From positions 4,712,001 to 4,776,000 of the forward strand of contig CP170561.1 in NCBI GenBank assembly GCA_042701975.1: a stretch of 64,000 bases of DNA. Direction: 5' to 3'. Positions 36,005 through 45,482 of this stretch are shown one piece after another. Below the pieces are notes generated by a model. It was not told the origin of the DNA. It searched no databases and saw nothing but the letters and a program-made list of their open reading frames with translations. Both the position numbers and the translations under genes were made by a program. The stretch is from JAFALK01 sp042701975. Its GTDB lineage: Bacteria > Pseudomonadota > Gammaproteobacteria > Burkholderiales > Burkholderiaceae_C. Position 1 is the first letter of the stretch, and each line of letters starts with the position of its first letter.

Positions 36005-36021
36005 CCGGCGGAGTCCGCCGT
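36005..36021. terminator. Small GC hairpin between convergent genes
   Basis: CGGCGG and CCGCCG around a 3-base loop, within the 27 bases between the esterase and the DUF6600 stop codons. Without a T run it is only a weak candidate for a bidirectional terminator. Confidence 0.3.
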
Positions 36022-36024
36022 CGT

Positions 36025-37944
36025 TCAGCGGTCTTTGTCCTCGCGGCGCTTGCGCTCGCCGGTCTTGTTGTCCTTGCGCTCCTCGCCGCGCTGCTGCTGC
36101 TGTTGCGGCTGAGCCTGCGGTTGCGGTTGCGGTTGCGGTTGCGGCTGCTGGACCTGCGGTTGCGGGCGCTGCGGTTGCTGCATCTGCGGCTGTTGTGGCT
36201 GCTGCTGTTGCGGCTGCGCCTGAGGTTGCTGCTGCTGGATCACCTGGCGCCCGACGCCGCGGCCGAAGCCCGGACGCTCCTGCTCTTCACGGTCCGCGCG
36301 CTCGGCACGCTCCATCCGTTCGGCCCGGTCGCGGCCACCCCAGCCCTGCTCGGGCTGCTGGCGCTGCGGCTGCTGGACTTGCGGCTGCACCTGTTGCGGT
36401 TGAGCCTGTTGCTGCTGCGGCTGTTGTTGTTGCTGCTGTGGATCGCGACGCTCCGGGCCCCGCTGCCAGGGCTGCCGCTCGTTCTGGCGGTGTTCGTCGC
36501 GCTGCTGTGGCTGCACCTGCGGTTGCTGCGGTTGCTGCGTCACCGGCTGCGGACGTTGCTGTTGTTGTTGCGGGCCCTGGCCACGATCGTTCCGATCATT
36601 GCGGTCATTGCGGTCATTGCGCTCGCCACGCGGACCGCGATCATCCCGCTCGCCACCGCGCTCACGGCCCCAGGCGTTGTCGCGATCACGCTCGCCGCGG
36701 TTCGGACCGCGCCACTGCATGTCGGCCGCTGGACGCGGCGCCGGCGCGGGCCGGTTGAGGATCGGGCGGCTGATCGCCGCGGCCACGCCTTCGAAGTGCG
36801 GGCGCTGCACCGGGCGCACGTCACGGCCGCCGTTCAGGCGCTGCACGTAGATGTCGGAGTGGCGGTAGGCCGGCACGAAGACTTCGCGCGGTGCCAGCGG
36901 CACCCAGGCGCCGGTGGGCGGCGGCGGGCGACGGCCGCCGAAGGTGAAGCTCATGCCGAAGCTGACCTGCGGGCCGCCGACGAAGGCCACCAGGGCCGGC
37001 GCGTACACCGGGCGAGCCACGTACTGGCCAGGCGCCCAGCACCAGCGGCCACGCCATTGCACCCAACGGCCGTAGTGGAAGGGAGCGAAGCCCCAGGGCG
37101 AATCATCGACCCAGGCCCAGCCCCAGTAGCGGGTCCAGGCCCAGTGGCCGTAGCGGTACGGCGCCCAGTCGACGACGACGGCCTGCGGGAACCACACGGC
37201 GCCGTAGTCGGGCGTCTGCTCCCAGTTGCCGTAGCGGTCCAGGTCCTCGGCGCCGGTCATCTCGGGCGAGACGTAGCGCTGGCTGGCCGTGCTCAAGGCG
37301 CCTTCACGCGATTGCGCCAACGCCCAGTCGCCGAAGGCATCGCTGCGCAGCGGCATGCGCTCGGCGCGCGGGCTGCCGCCGACATTCCAGAATTCGACCT
37401 GCTCGCCGGCTTCGATCCAGGTGTTGGCACCGCCGATGGCGGGCTCGAAACGCAGACGGCCCGTCCAGCTGCGGGCCAGTGTGCCGCGATCGAGCTGCTC
37501 GATGCGATAGAGGCCGTCACGCTCGGGACTGAGCACGCCTTCATGCGTCTGCACGCGCAGGTCGCGGGCGTAGTCGGTGCTGCGCAACTGCACGGCCAGG
37601 TCACCGCGGTCGAGCTGCAGGCGCACGGCGCCTTCGTCGAGGCGGTCCATCACCAGGTCGCTCCCTTCGTCCAGCCACAGGGCCGTGGAGCCGGCACGCA
37701 ACTCCACGCGGGCGCGGTCGTCGGTGCGCAAGCGGTCGCCCTCGGCGATGGTTTGGTTGCGCAGCAGGCGGGTCCATTCGCGGGTCTGGTCGTCGAACAA
37801 CCAGGCATCGCCGATCACGTCGGTGACGCGGGCCACGCGCGCGGGCGGGTCGGTGCGATCGCCCGCCGGCTGGGCCTGGCTCGCCGGAACGGCCAGGCCG
37901 ATCAGCAGGGCAAAGGACAGGCGCAGCCAGGTGCTGCGGCTCAT
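36025..37944 (-). CDS. DUF6600 exported protein with a Pro/Gln-rich tail
   Basis: A 639-aa exported protein (signal peptide about 1-24, ending ASQAQ). Residues about 33-135 resemble a FecR-like domain (VTDVIGDAWLFDD, RLRTDDRARVELRAGSTALWL). Residues about 215-345 form a Trp/Tyr/Gly-rich region (DYGAVWFPQAVVVDWAPYRYG, WGWAWVDDSPWGFAPFHYGRW) characteristic of DUF6600. From about 415 to the end it is disordered: Arg/Asp/Asn repeats, then long Pro-Gln runs. The function is unknown; a periplasmic or surface role is inferred. Confidence 0.87.
   Translation of the reverse strand: MSRSTWLRLSFALLIGLAVPASQAQPAGDRTDPPARVARVTDVIGDAWLFDDQTREWTRLLRNQTIAEGDRLRTDDRARVELRAGSTALWLDEGSDLVMDRLDEGAVRLQLDRGDLAVQLRSTDYARDLRVQTHEGVLSPERDGLYRIEQLDRGTLARSWTGRLRFEPAIGGANTWIEAGEQVEFWNVGGSPRAERMPLRSDAFGDWALAQSREGALSTASQRYVSPEMTGAEDLDRYGNWEQTPDYGAVWFPQAVVVDWAPYRYGHWAWTRYWGWAWVDDSPWGFAPFHYGRWVQWRGRWCWAPGQYVARPVYAPALVAFVGGPQVSFGMSFTFGGRRPPPPTGAWVPLAPREVFVPAYRHSDIYVQRLNGGRDVRPVQRPHFEGVAAAISRPILNRPAPAPRPAADMQWRGPNRGERDRDNAWGRERGGERDDRGPRGERNDRNDRNDRNDRGQGPQQQQQRPQPVTQQPQQPQVQPQQRDEHRQNERQPWQRGPERRDPQQQQQQPQQQQAQPQQVQPQVQQPQRQQPEQGWGGRDRAERMERAERADREEQERPGFGRGVGRQVIQQQQPQAQPQQQQPQQPQMQQPQRPQPQVQQPQPQPQPQPQAQPQQQQQRGEERKDNKTGERKRREDKDR
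36115..36144. repeat. Hexanucleotide tandem repeat (TTGCGG)4 inside the Pro/Gln tail
   Basis: Four exact copies of TTGCGG at 36121-36144, preceded by one near-copy CTGCGG, encode alternating Pro and Gln on the minus strand. The unit is six bases, so slippage would keep the frame and change only the tail length. Imperfect copies continue on both sides. Confidence 0.8.
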
Positions 37945-38071
37945 CCGGAGGGGGGACGGAGAGTGGATGCTGTAGACATGGATTCGTTGCTCCTGAGCTT
38001 GCGGCTTGCCGCATCAACGCGCGGCGGGCGGGCGCGGCTGACCCGTGCTTACAAACCCTTTCAGTCGCCTT

Positions 38072-38605
38072 TCAGTCGTCGGCCACATCGAGGCCCGGGA
38101 ACAGCACCGAGGTGTAGCCAAAACGGCTGAAATCGGTGATGCGGGAAGGATAGAGCCGGCCGTCCAGGTGGTCGCATTCATGCTGGACAACGCGGGCGTG
38201 GAAGCCGTGCGCTTCGCGTTCTACCGGCAGCCCCTCGGCATCGAAGCCCGAGTAGCGGACGTGGGCATAGCGCGGCACCATGCCGCGCAGGCCCGGCACG
38301 GACAGACAGCCTTCCCAGCCGTCTTCCTTGGCGTCGGACATGGGCGTGATGACGGGGTTGAGCAGCACCGTCGGCGGCACAGCTTCAGCCTGCGGATAGC
38401 GCGGGTTGCTCTCGAAGCCGAAGATGACCAGCCGCAGATCGACGCCGATCTGCGGCGCGGCCAGACCAGCGCCATTGGCCGCAGCCATGGTCTCGAACAT
38501 GTCGGCCACGAGCTGGCGCAGCTCGGGCGTGCCGAACTCGGTCACGGGCTTGGCGACGCGCAGCAATCGCGGGTCGCCCATTTTCAGGATCTCGTGCACG
38601 GCCAT
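38072..38605 (-). CDS. def: Peptide deformylase
   Basis: A 177-aa iron/zinc peptide deformylase that removes the formyl group from new proteins. The start is ATG 38605 (MAVHEILKMGDPRLL). All three motifs are present: GAGLAAPQIG, EGCLSVPG with the metal-binding Cys, and HECDHLDG with two metal-binding His and the catalytic Glu. Family length is normal. It is divergent from the MBL hydrolase with only 36 bases between the start codons. Confidence 0.96.
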   Translation of the reverse strand: MAVHEILKMGDPRLLRVAKPVTEFGTPELRQLVADMFETMAAANGAGLAAPQIGVDLRLVIFGFESNPRYPQAEAVPPTVLLNPVITPMSDAKEDGWEGCLSVPGLRGMVPRYAHVRYSGFDAEGLPVEREAHGFHARVVQHECDHLDGRLYPSRITDFSRFGYTSVLFPGLDVADD

Positions 38606-38641
38606 GGTCAGCTCGAACTGTGGGTTACGCTCCCGCGCATC

Positions 38642-39601
38642 ATGCAGGATTTTCTGATCGACCTCGGCCAGGGCGTCTACGCCATCGACACCGGCTATGT
38701 CCGCCCGCGCTTCGACGCCGCCTACCTGATCGTTGAGGCCGGCCGCGCCGCCTTCATCGATTGCGGCGTCAACCACAACCTCGCGCGCATGCTGCAAGCG
38801 CTGGATCGCCTGGGGCTCGCCCGCGAAGCGGTGGACTGGATCGTGCCCACACACGTCCACCTGGACCACGCGGGCGGTGCCGGTGCGCTGATGCAGGCCC
38901 TGCCCCGCGCACGCCTGCTCACCCACGCTCGGGGCCTGCGCCACCTGATCGATCCGACCCAGCTCTGGGCTGGCGCCTCGGCCGTCTACGGCGAGGAGGA
39001 GATGGAGCGCTCCTACGGTCGCCTCATTCCCGTGCCGGCCGAGCGTGCTGCGGCCCTGGCCGACGGCGAAGTCTTCGAGCTTGCAGACCGCCGCATCCGG
39101 GCCCTCGACACACCCGGCCATGCGCGCCACCACATCTGCCTGTGGGACGAGGCCAGCGGCAGCGTGTTCACCGGCGACACCTTCGGCATCTCCTACCGCG
39201 AGTTCGACACCGCGCGCGGCCCCTGGATCTTCCCGACCAGCTCACCCGTGCAGTTCGATCCCGAGGAGATGAAGGTCTCGGTGCAGCGCATCGCCGCGCT
39301 GAAACCGCGGCGCGCCTGCCTCACGCATTTCAGCGCGCTCGGCGACGCGCAGGGCCTGGCCGATCAGCTCGTCGACCTGATCGATGCCACGGTCGCCCTC
39401 GCGGTGCCGCTGCGCCATGCCGAGGACCGGCATGAAAAGCTCAAGGCCGAAATCCGCGCGCTCTACTTGGAGCGCCTGGCCTCGCACGGCAGCATGCTCG
39501 CGCCCGAGCGCTGCCTGCAATTGCTGGACATGGACATCGAGCTCAATGCGCAGGGGCTCGGCATCTGGCTGGACAGGCTGCCTGATCCGAGGCTGGGCTA
39601 G
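38642..39601 (+). CDS. MBL fold metallo-hydrolase
   Basis: A 319-aa metallo-beta-lactamase-fold protein starting at ATG 38642. The first motif is THVHLDHAGG (H-x-H-x-D-H), followed by a GH pair in LDTPGHARHH, a metal-bridging Asp in FTGDTFG and a His in LTHFSALG, so both metal sites look complete. The C-terminal part is a helical cap. The substrate is unknown; relatives include hydroxyacylglutathione-like and other thioester or lactone hydrolases. Its last 59 bases overlap the 3' end of the patatin gene on the other strand. Confidence 0.9.
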   Translation: MQDFLIDLGQGVYAIDTGYVRPRFDAAYLIVEAGRAAFIDCGVNHNLARMLQALDRLGLAREAVDWIVPTHVHLDHAGGAGALMQALPRARLLTHARGLRHLIDPTQLWAGASAVYGEEEMERSYGRLIPVPAERAAALADGEVFELADRRIRALDTPGHARHHICLWDEASGSVFTGDTFGISYREFDTARGPWIFPTSSPVQFDPEEMKVSVQRIAALKPRRACLTHFSALGDAQGLADQLVDLIDATVALAVPLRHAEDRHEKLKAEIRALYLERLASHGSMLAPERCLQLLDMDIELNAQGLGIWLDRLPDPRLG

Positions 39602-42600
39602 CCGCTTCCCGGGCGGTGTCTTGCGATGGGCAGGTGCCTCTCAAGCATTGCTTCAGGTTTTCCCAACGCTTGATCACCGGATCCGGTCTGAGCGGCGTCT
39701 GTGCCTGAACCTCACCGCCGCAGACCCACTGCCGGACGGTCCGCACTTCCTCGCCGTCCGCCGACACGGAGCTGCAAAAGCCTTCGTGGTGCAGACCTCG
39801 CCAGAGCTGAAGAATCTGCTTCTTGTCCAGGCTCGCCGAGTAGCGGACCTTGCTGAAGCGCTGCACCCAAGGGTCGGCGGGGGGCAGGTCAAAAGGCCGC
39901 TGCACACCCACGCTCCCCGGAAACATCCAGTGCGTGCCAAAGCCGCCGCGCGAGCGGAACAGACGCGGAAGCGAGAGGTCATGCACGCGGATCTGCGCGG
40001 GGTGGACGCGTGCTTTCAACTTTTCAAGCAATTCCAAGGTCAGCCGACCCGTGAGCCGCTCGCGGGACTGGTCCATCCCGGCCCTGAAGCCCCGGTCCTG
40101 TGCGTAGTCGAAAGTCAAGGCCGAAGCCTCGGCCAGCACGATGTCGATGTCCCGCAACGGGCGGCTGCTCTTTCCGGGCAGCACGCTTTCCAGTGCGAGC
40201 AAGGCCGAGATCAGACCCAAGTTCTCGGTGGCGCCGCCGTCGGTCACGTAGTAGGAGCGCAAGGCACAGTCGGCTTTGCTGCCGGCGGGCTCGCGCAGGT
40301 CCACGCGGGCATTGGGGAAGACGGGCGGAAAGTTGGCATTCAGAGCCGCAGCACGGGCCAGCTTCACCTTCGGATCGTTGACGACGACGAAGGGCATGCG
40401 AATCGCGGGCATGTCGTCATCGGCCATGTAGAAGGCCTGCGTGGCCCGAAGATTGGTGAAGACCAGCCGCCCGCCCGCCAGGCCGGCAATGGGCACCTGC
40501 GCTTGCTGACAAGGCAGCGAGGTATCGCCGGGCGCGCGCACCAAGGTGGCCGCGACGTAAGGCGCTTCCTCCAGCGGATGGCCAGTGATCGTCGTGTTGA
40601 GGAGGAGGCCCACCTCGCTGCTCGCGCCCAGGCGAAGCTGACCCTCTGGCGCTGCCTCGCCTTGGAACAGACGCCGCTCGAAGCTCTCCGAGAGCAGCAT
40701 GCCCAAGGGCTGGTCGCCCTGGATGCGCCACTCGCTCGCACCTTGCAGCACGTCGCCAATGAAAGGCATGGCCATGCGCGACATGAAGCAAGTCCACGGA
40801 CTCACGCTCCCGCCCGACTGCTCGACCATCTCACAGACCTGCTCATGGCCCTCCAGCAAGGCCTGCCGGTGTCCGTAGAAATAGGCGGCCGCCACGCCAC
40901 CGCCCGACACTCCGCTCAGCAGCACGACGCGCGAATCCGCGCCCTCTTCATGCAAGCCCTCGAGCACCGTTGCCGCGTACAGCGCTGCCCTTGTGCCGCC
41001 GCCAGAGGCAGCAACGATCACCGCCGAAGGGCGCTGTTTGCCGGCCTCGTCCTGCGCCAACAGCTGCTCGGCCAAGTCGACCGAGCCATCCGGGACCGAT
41101 GACTGTCTCTGGGCCGTCACGACAGGCGCCGCGGTGTTGAGCCTGTCAGCCCGGCCCATGTGCCAGACCAGCAGGCCCAGGCCCAGCAGCGAGAGCAGGT
41201 TGATCAGCGCAAAGTAGAGCTGGACGCGGCGCGCGATCTCGTGGACGCGATCGGCGGCCTGCACACCAATCAGGGCCTCGAACAATTCCAGATGCGGATA
41301 GGCATGGAAGGCCGGGACTTTCCTCGCGACGCCCTTTTCGTCCGTCTCGTCCGTCTGCCCGAAGACGATGAATTCGCCCATCGCGTGCTCGCTCAGGTAG
41401 CGCGGCTTTCGGTCGACATAAGGATTCGGCTGCGGCATCGAAGCGGTCACGTCGATGCAGACCAGGCCGTTTTGAAGCCCGCGCTTTGCGCCCAGCATCC
41501 GCAGCAATCGGGCGCCCAGCACACCGTTCACCTGGTATTCAAACCACCAGCCCAGGGCATAGGCCATCACCATCCAGGCGAACAGCACGCCAAAGGGCGC
41601 CACGTTGAGCAGGGTGCTGACATATTGCACGTCGCTCAGTCTCAGCAGCGCCAGCAGGATGACGCTGATCGAGACGAAGAATGGAATGCCCAGAAGGAAG
41701 TAACGCCGCACGTACTGAGACAGGCGATTCCAGCGATGCGTGAGCGTGGTGGCCGTGATCAGCAGCGCCGAGGCCAGGCCTCCGAGCCCGCAGGCGTAAA
41801 TCAGCCAACGTTCGGGCACAAGCATGATGGCAAAGCTCGGCAGCAGCAGGAACTGCAGCGGCTTCTCCAGAACGCCGACCGCCAAGCCACCAAAAATCCG
41901 ACGCCAGGAAAGCTCAGGGTTGCGTCGGTCATTGACGAACAGCTCGGTCGTGGACAGCGCTGGCACCAACAGGCGACGGCTGCGATGGGTCTTCGGGTCA
42001 AACGCAAGATGCGCGAGCCAGGGAGACGCCAAGGCCAAGCCGGCCAAGCCCATGGCAGCGACCGCGAACACGTGCAGATAGGGCAGCTGTGAGGCCTCAG
42101 TCCAGCTCGAAGGCAGCAAGAGCAGCGCCAGGCCCAGAACTGCGATGGCGCCGGCCTGCCAGGCCATGCGGCGACGCAAGGACACCGGCTGCCAGACTCC
42201 TCGTGCCACGGCGATGACTCCGGCCGTCAACAACAGCAGTTGCACAAGATCCGGCAGCGACAGCGCCTTCATGCGGCAGGAGTCGTACTCCTGGTCACCC
42301 AGCAAGGCGAGTCCGAAAAAGCAGAACGGCGCGGCACCGGCGATCGACACGAGGAGGAAGATCAGGTGAACCGTCAGCCAACGAGCACTGAAAAAACGAC
42401 GGGGCAAGGACATCTTCCAAAAGCGCCGCCGGATGCGGCCATGGAAGTACCGCGCGGCCCAGAAAAACAGCGTGGCGGCGAGTGCGCAGAAGAAAAGGCC
42501 CAGTCCCTGGCGCGCGCCCGCGACACCCTGAGCACCCAGTACGCCGCACAAGGCATAGAAGGTCGGCCCATAGGCCTCGAACACCAGCACGACCACAAAC

Positions 42601-42785
42601 ATTGCGAAGGCCGGAAGCCACACAAAAGGCTTGAGCTTCGGTCGAGTGCCAGCCGGACATGGCAGCGGCGCGTACAGGCGATTCAGCCTGTACTCGGCAT
42701 GCCGGATGGCGCTATCGACGATATAGGGAACGTCGAGGAACAGCGCGTTCCTCAGCATCTGCGCCCACCGGCCGAATCTGCGCAT
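39543..42785 (-). CDS. Large membrane protein with C-terminal patatin-like phospholipase domain
   Basis: A 1080-aa protein. The first 580 residues hold many hydrophobic helices (for example FVWLPAFAMFVVVLVFEAYG, LIFLLVSIAGAAPFCFFG, FLLLPSFAIMLV). From about 590 it has a patatin fold: oxyanion loop ASGGGTRAALYA at about 594, nucleophile elbow GVSGGG with Ser near 627, and the catalytic Asp in the motif VTDGGATENLG near 847. It should hydrolyse lipids at the inner membrane. Patatins fused to such a long membrane part are uncommon. No secretion signal apart from the helices. Confidence 0.88.
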   Translation of the reverse strand: MRRFGRWAQMLRNALFLDVPYIVDSAIRHAEYRLNRLYAPLPCPAGTRPKLKPFVWLPAFAMFVVVLVFEAYGPTFYALCGVLGAQGVAGARQGLGLFFCALAATLFFWAARYFHGRIRRRFWKMSLPRRFFSARWLTVHLIFLLVSIAGAAPFCFFGLALLGDQEYDSCRMKALSLPDLVQLLLLTAGVIAVARGVWQPVSLRRRMAWQAGAIAVLGLALLLLPSSWTEASQLPYLHVFAVAAMGLAGLALASPWLAHLAFDPKTHRSRRLLVPALSTTELFVNDRRNPELSWRRIFGGLAVGVLEKPLQFLLLPSFAIMLVPERWLIYACGLGGLASALLITATTLTHRWNRLSQYVRRYFLLGIPFFVSISVILLALLRLSDVQYVSTLLNVAPFGVLFAWMVMAYALGWWFEYQVNGVLGARLLRMLGAKRGLQNGLVCIDVTASMPQPNPYVDRKPRYLSEHAMGEFIVFGQTDETDEKGVARKVPAFHAYPHLELFEALIGVQAADRVHEIARRVQLYFALINLLSLLGLGLLVWHMGRADRLNTAAPVVTAQRQSSVPDGSVDLAEQLLAQDEAGKQRPSAVIVAASGGGTRAALYAATVLEGLHEEGADSRVVLLSGVSGGGVAAAYFYGHRQALLEGHEQVCEMVEQSGGSVSPWTCFMSRMAMPFIGDVLQGASEWRIQGDQPLGMLLSESFERRLFQGEAAPEGQLRLGASSEVGLLLNTTITGHPLEEAPYVAATLVRAPGDTSLPCQQAQVPIAGLAGGRLVFTNLRATQAFYMADDDMPAIRMPFVVVNDPKVKLARAAALNANFPPVFPNARVDLREPAGSKADCALRSYYVTDGGATENLGLISALLALESVLPGKSSRPLRDIDIVLAEASALTFDYAQDRGFRAGMDQSRERLTGRLTLELLEKLKARVHPAQIRVHDLSLPRLFRSRGGFGTHWMFPGSVGVQRPFDLPPADPWVQRFSKVRYSASLDKKQILQLWRGLHHEGFCSSVSADGEEVRTVRQWVCGGEVQAQTPLRPDPVIKRWENLKQCLRGTCPSQDTAREAASPASDQAACPARCRAPAH

Positions 42786-42844
42786 GGAGTCCCCCTGTCG
42801 CGACTCTAGTTCCAGGGGCCGGCGTCATTCGTCAAGGCGTCGGG

Positions 42845-42865
42845 CCGCAATCCTCCAGATTGCGG
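42845..42865 (-). terminator. Hairpin after ntrC
   Basis: CCGCAATC and GATTGCGG form a perfect 8-bp stem with a 5-base loop, 37-57 bases beyond the ntrC stop. There is no T run, so it is a weak candidate for the end of the ntrB-ntrC transcript. Confidence 0.4.
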
Positions 42866-42901
42866 ATGTCGAGCCCGCTGACAGTCGAGCCAACGATCGA
42901 G

Positions 42902-44359
42902 CTACGGATCGAGCCCCAGCTCCTGGATCTTGCGCGTGATCGTGTTGCGGCCGATCCCCAGTCGCTGGGCGGCCTCAATGCGGCGGCCGCGCGTGACTTC
43001 GAGCGCGGTCAGGATCAGGCTGGCTTCCATGCGGCGGGTCAGTTGATCCCACACCTCGGGCTGGCCGGCTTCGAGCAGGCGGCGTGCCTCGCGGGCCATG
43101 TCCGCGAGCCAATCATCCGCGGCGCCCGACGTGCCGCTCGGAGGCGCCATCGAAGCCGCAGGCGCGGGTGCGCTGGAGCCGCTGTCGCTCGGCGACGGCG
43201 GATGGCTGACGAGCAGTTCCTGCGGCAGGTCCTTGGCTTCGACGACCTGCGCCGGCGCCATCACGGTCAGCCAGTGGCAGACGTTTTCCAGCTGGCGCAC
43301 ATTGCCGGGGAAGTCGAAATGCGTGAGGCTCATCAACGCGGCCTCGGACAGGCGCTTGGGCTCCACGCCGAGTTCGGTGGCGCTGCGCTGCAGGAAGTGG
43401 CGCGCCAGGGCCGGGACGTCTTCGCGGCGCTCGCGCAGCGGCGGCAGGCGCAGGCGGATGACGTTCAGGCGGTGGAACAGGTCCTCGCGGAACACGCCCT
43501 GGCGCACGCGCTCTTCCAGGTTCTGGTGCGTCGCCGCGATCACGCGGACATTGGCGCGCTGCGGCGCATGGCCGCCGACGCGATAGAACTGGCCGTCCGA
43601 CAGCACGCGCAACAGGCGCGTCTGCAGGTCGAAGGGCATGTCGCCGATTTCGTCGAGGAAGAGCGTGCCGCCGTCGGCCTGCTCGAAGCGGCCGCGCCGT
43701 GTGGCCTGCGCGCCGGTGAAGGCGCCACGTTCGTGGCCGAAGAGCTCGCTTTCCAGCAGGTCCTTCGGGATGGCAGCGGTGTTGATGGCGACGAAGGGGC
43801 CTTCGGCGCGCGGGCTGTGCTTGTGCAGGGCACGCGCCACAAGCTCCTTTCCCGAGCCGGATTCACCGGTGATCAGCACCGTGACGTGGCTTTGCGAAAG
43901 CCGGCCGATGGCGCGGAAGACATCCTGCATCGCAGGCGCCTGGCCGAGCATCTCGGGCACGGCGGCCGCGCCTTCCTCAAGCACCGTTTCCTCGCGCAGG
44001 CTTTCTTCCTGGGCGCGACGGATCAGCTCGACGGCGCGTGGCAGGTCGAAGGGCTTGGGCAGGTATTCGAAAGCGCCGCCCTGGAAGGCCGCGACGGCGC
44101 TGTCCAGATCGGAGTAGGCCGTCATGATGATGACGGGCAGTTGCGGCAGCCGTTCTTTCAGCTTGCCCAGCAGCTCCAGGCCCGATCCGCCGGGCATGCG
44201 GATGTCGGAGACCAGCACCTGCGGGCTGTCGGTTTCCAGCGCTTCGAGCACCTCGCGGGTGTGCGAGAAGCTGCGGACGGGCAGGCCTTCTCGGCTCAGC
44301 GCCTTCTCGAGAACGAAGCGGATGGAATGGTCATCGTCAACAACCCAGATGGATTTCAT
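42902..44359 (-). CDS. glnG: Nitrogen regulator NtrC (NR(I)), sigma-54 activator
   Basis: A 485-aa response regulator that activates sigma-54 promoters when nitrogen is scarce. The receiver domain has Asp52 in VLVSDIRMPGGSG. The AAA+ domain has Walker A TGESGSGKE, the sigma-54-contacting GAFTGA loop (ERGAFTGAQA), Walker B TLFLDEIGDM and the R-finger region. The C-terminal Fis-type helix-turn-helix is AAQRLGIGRNTITRKIQELG. Its start overlaps the ntrB stop by four bases. A target promoter, that of glnA, is in this window. Confidence 0.97.
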   Translation of the reverse strand: MKSIWVVDDDHSIRFVLEKALSREGLPVRSFSHTREVLEALETDSPQVLVSDIRMPGGSGLELLGKLKERLPQLPVIIMTAYSDLDSAVAAFQGGAFEYLPKPFDLPRAVELIRRAQEESLREETVLEEGAAAVPEMLGQAPAMQDVFRAIGRLSQSHVTVLITGESGSGKELVARALHKHSPRAEGPFVAINTAAIPKDLLESELFGHERGAFTGAQATRRGRFEQADGGTLFLDEIGDMPFDLQTRLLRVLSDGQFYRVGGHAPQRANVRVIAATHQNLEERVRQGVFREDLFHRLNVIRLRLPPLRERREDVPALARHFLQRSATELGVEPKRLSEAALMSLTHFDFPGNVRQLENVCHWLTVMAPAQVVEAKDLPQELLVSHPPSPSDSGSSAPAPAASMAPPSGTSGAADDWLADMAREARRLLEAGQPEVWDQLTRRMEASLILTALEVTRGRRIEAAQRLGIGRNTITRKIQELGLDP

Positions 44360-45465
44360 GGCAGTGGCAAAGTGATTCTGAAGCTTGTGGCTCCCGGTAC
44401 GCTTTCGAAGTCAATCATGCCCTGGTGTTGATGCACGATCGTCTGCGAGAGCGTGAGGCCCAGTCCCGACCCGCCATCCCGTCCTGAGACGAGGGGATAG
44501 AAGATGCGTTCCTGGATGTCGGCCGGTACTCCGGGGCCGTTGTCCTCCACATGCAATTCCAATGCCAGGCGCCAGCGTTGCTTACCAATCGTGACCTGTC
44601 GGGCCACGCGCGTGCGCAAAAGAATGCGCGCCGTGCCTTCGCTGATCCGCTGCGTTAGCACCTGCGCGGCGTTTTGCACGATGTTCATCAGCGCCTGGAT
44701 CAGCTGCTCGCGATCGCCGCGGAAATCGGGCAGCGAGGCGTCGTAGTCGCGTTCGATCACGAGGCCCTTGGGGTGCTCGACCTGGATCACGGCGCGCACG
44801 CGCTCGCAGACCTCGTGAATGTTCACATCGCCGAGCTCCTGCGCGCGGCGGTGCGGCGCCAGCAGCCGATCGACCAGCGATTGCAGGCGGTCCACCTCGT
44901 GGATGATGACCTGCGTGCATTCGAGCTGCTCGGGCTCGGAGAGCTCCATCGCCAGCAGCTGGGCCGCGCCGCGGATACCGCCCAGCGGATTCTTGATCTC
45001 GTGAGCCAGATTGCGCGTGAGCTCCTTGGTGGCCTGCACCTGGTCGAGGCTGCGCTCCTCGCGCTCTTGCTTGCTCTGCTGGCCGTTCTCGATGAGCTCG
45101 ATGACGACGCGATCCCCTTCTCGGCCATCCTCGCGGCCCTCCTCGCCTGCCATCTGCGAGACGATCACGTGCACCGGCAGAGGCTCCTCGTGGGCACGCG
45201 CGCTCCAGCGCAGCTGGGCCTCGAAGCGGCTGCTGGCGTAGGCATTGCGCGTCACGCCATCGAGCGTCTCGCGCAGGATGCCGGGATCGAGGAACCAGTC
45301 GAAGACGTTGCGCTGCTGGACCGTGCGCCGCGGCATGCCCAGCACGTTCTCGAAGGCGGCATTGGCGAACAGGCAGGTGCCGTCGTTGCCCACAACCGCC
45401 ACCATGGTGGCCAGCATGTCCAGGGCTTCGAAGCCCTTCACGTCAGGAAGCGCTTCGTCAGTCAC
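44356..45465 (-). CDS. glnL: Nitrogen regulation sensor kinase NtrB (NR(II))
   Basis: A 369-aa cytoplasmic sensor kinase/phosphatase. An N-terminal PAS-like domain (VAVVGNDGTCLFANAAFENV) is followed by the H-box NLAHEIKNPLGGIRG with His155, then the ATPase domain (MNIVQNAAQVL, DNGPGVP, GGSGLGLTLSQTIV). NtrB is controlled by PII and phosphorylates NtrC. It has no membrane helix, as expected. The order glnA, DUF4124 gene, ntrB, ntrC is the common betaproteobacterial order. Confidence 0.96.
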   Translation of the reverse strand: MTDEALPDVKGFEALDMLATMVAVVGNDGTCLFANAAFENVLGMPRRTVQQRNVFDWFLDPGILRETLDGVTRNAYASSRFEAQLRWSARAHEEPLPVHVIVSQMAGEEGREDGREGDRVVIELIENGQQSKQEREERSLDQVQATKELTRNLAHEIKNPLGGIRGAAQLLAMELSEPEQLECTQVIIHEVDRLQSLVDRLLAPHRRAQELGDVNIHEVCERVRAVIQVEHPKGLVIERDYDASLPDFRGDREQLIQALMNIVQNAAQVLTQRISEGTARILLRTRVARQVTIGKQRWRLALELHVEDNGPGVPADIQERIFYPLVSGRDGGSGLGLTLSQTIVHQHQGMIDFESVPGATSFRITLPLP

Positions 45466-45482
45466 GGGGAGCGGAAAAGGAA

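Noticed and set aside
36103..38130. A 675-codon plus-strand Leu/Arg-rich open frame
   Set aside because: It arises from the Pro/Gln repeats read in antisense; it lacks real membrane-helix spacing and start signals.
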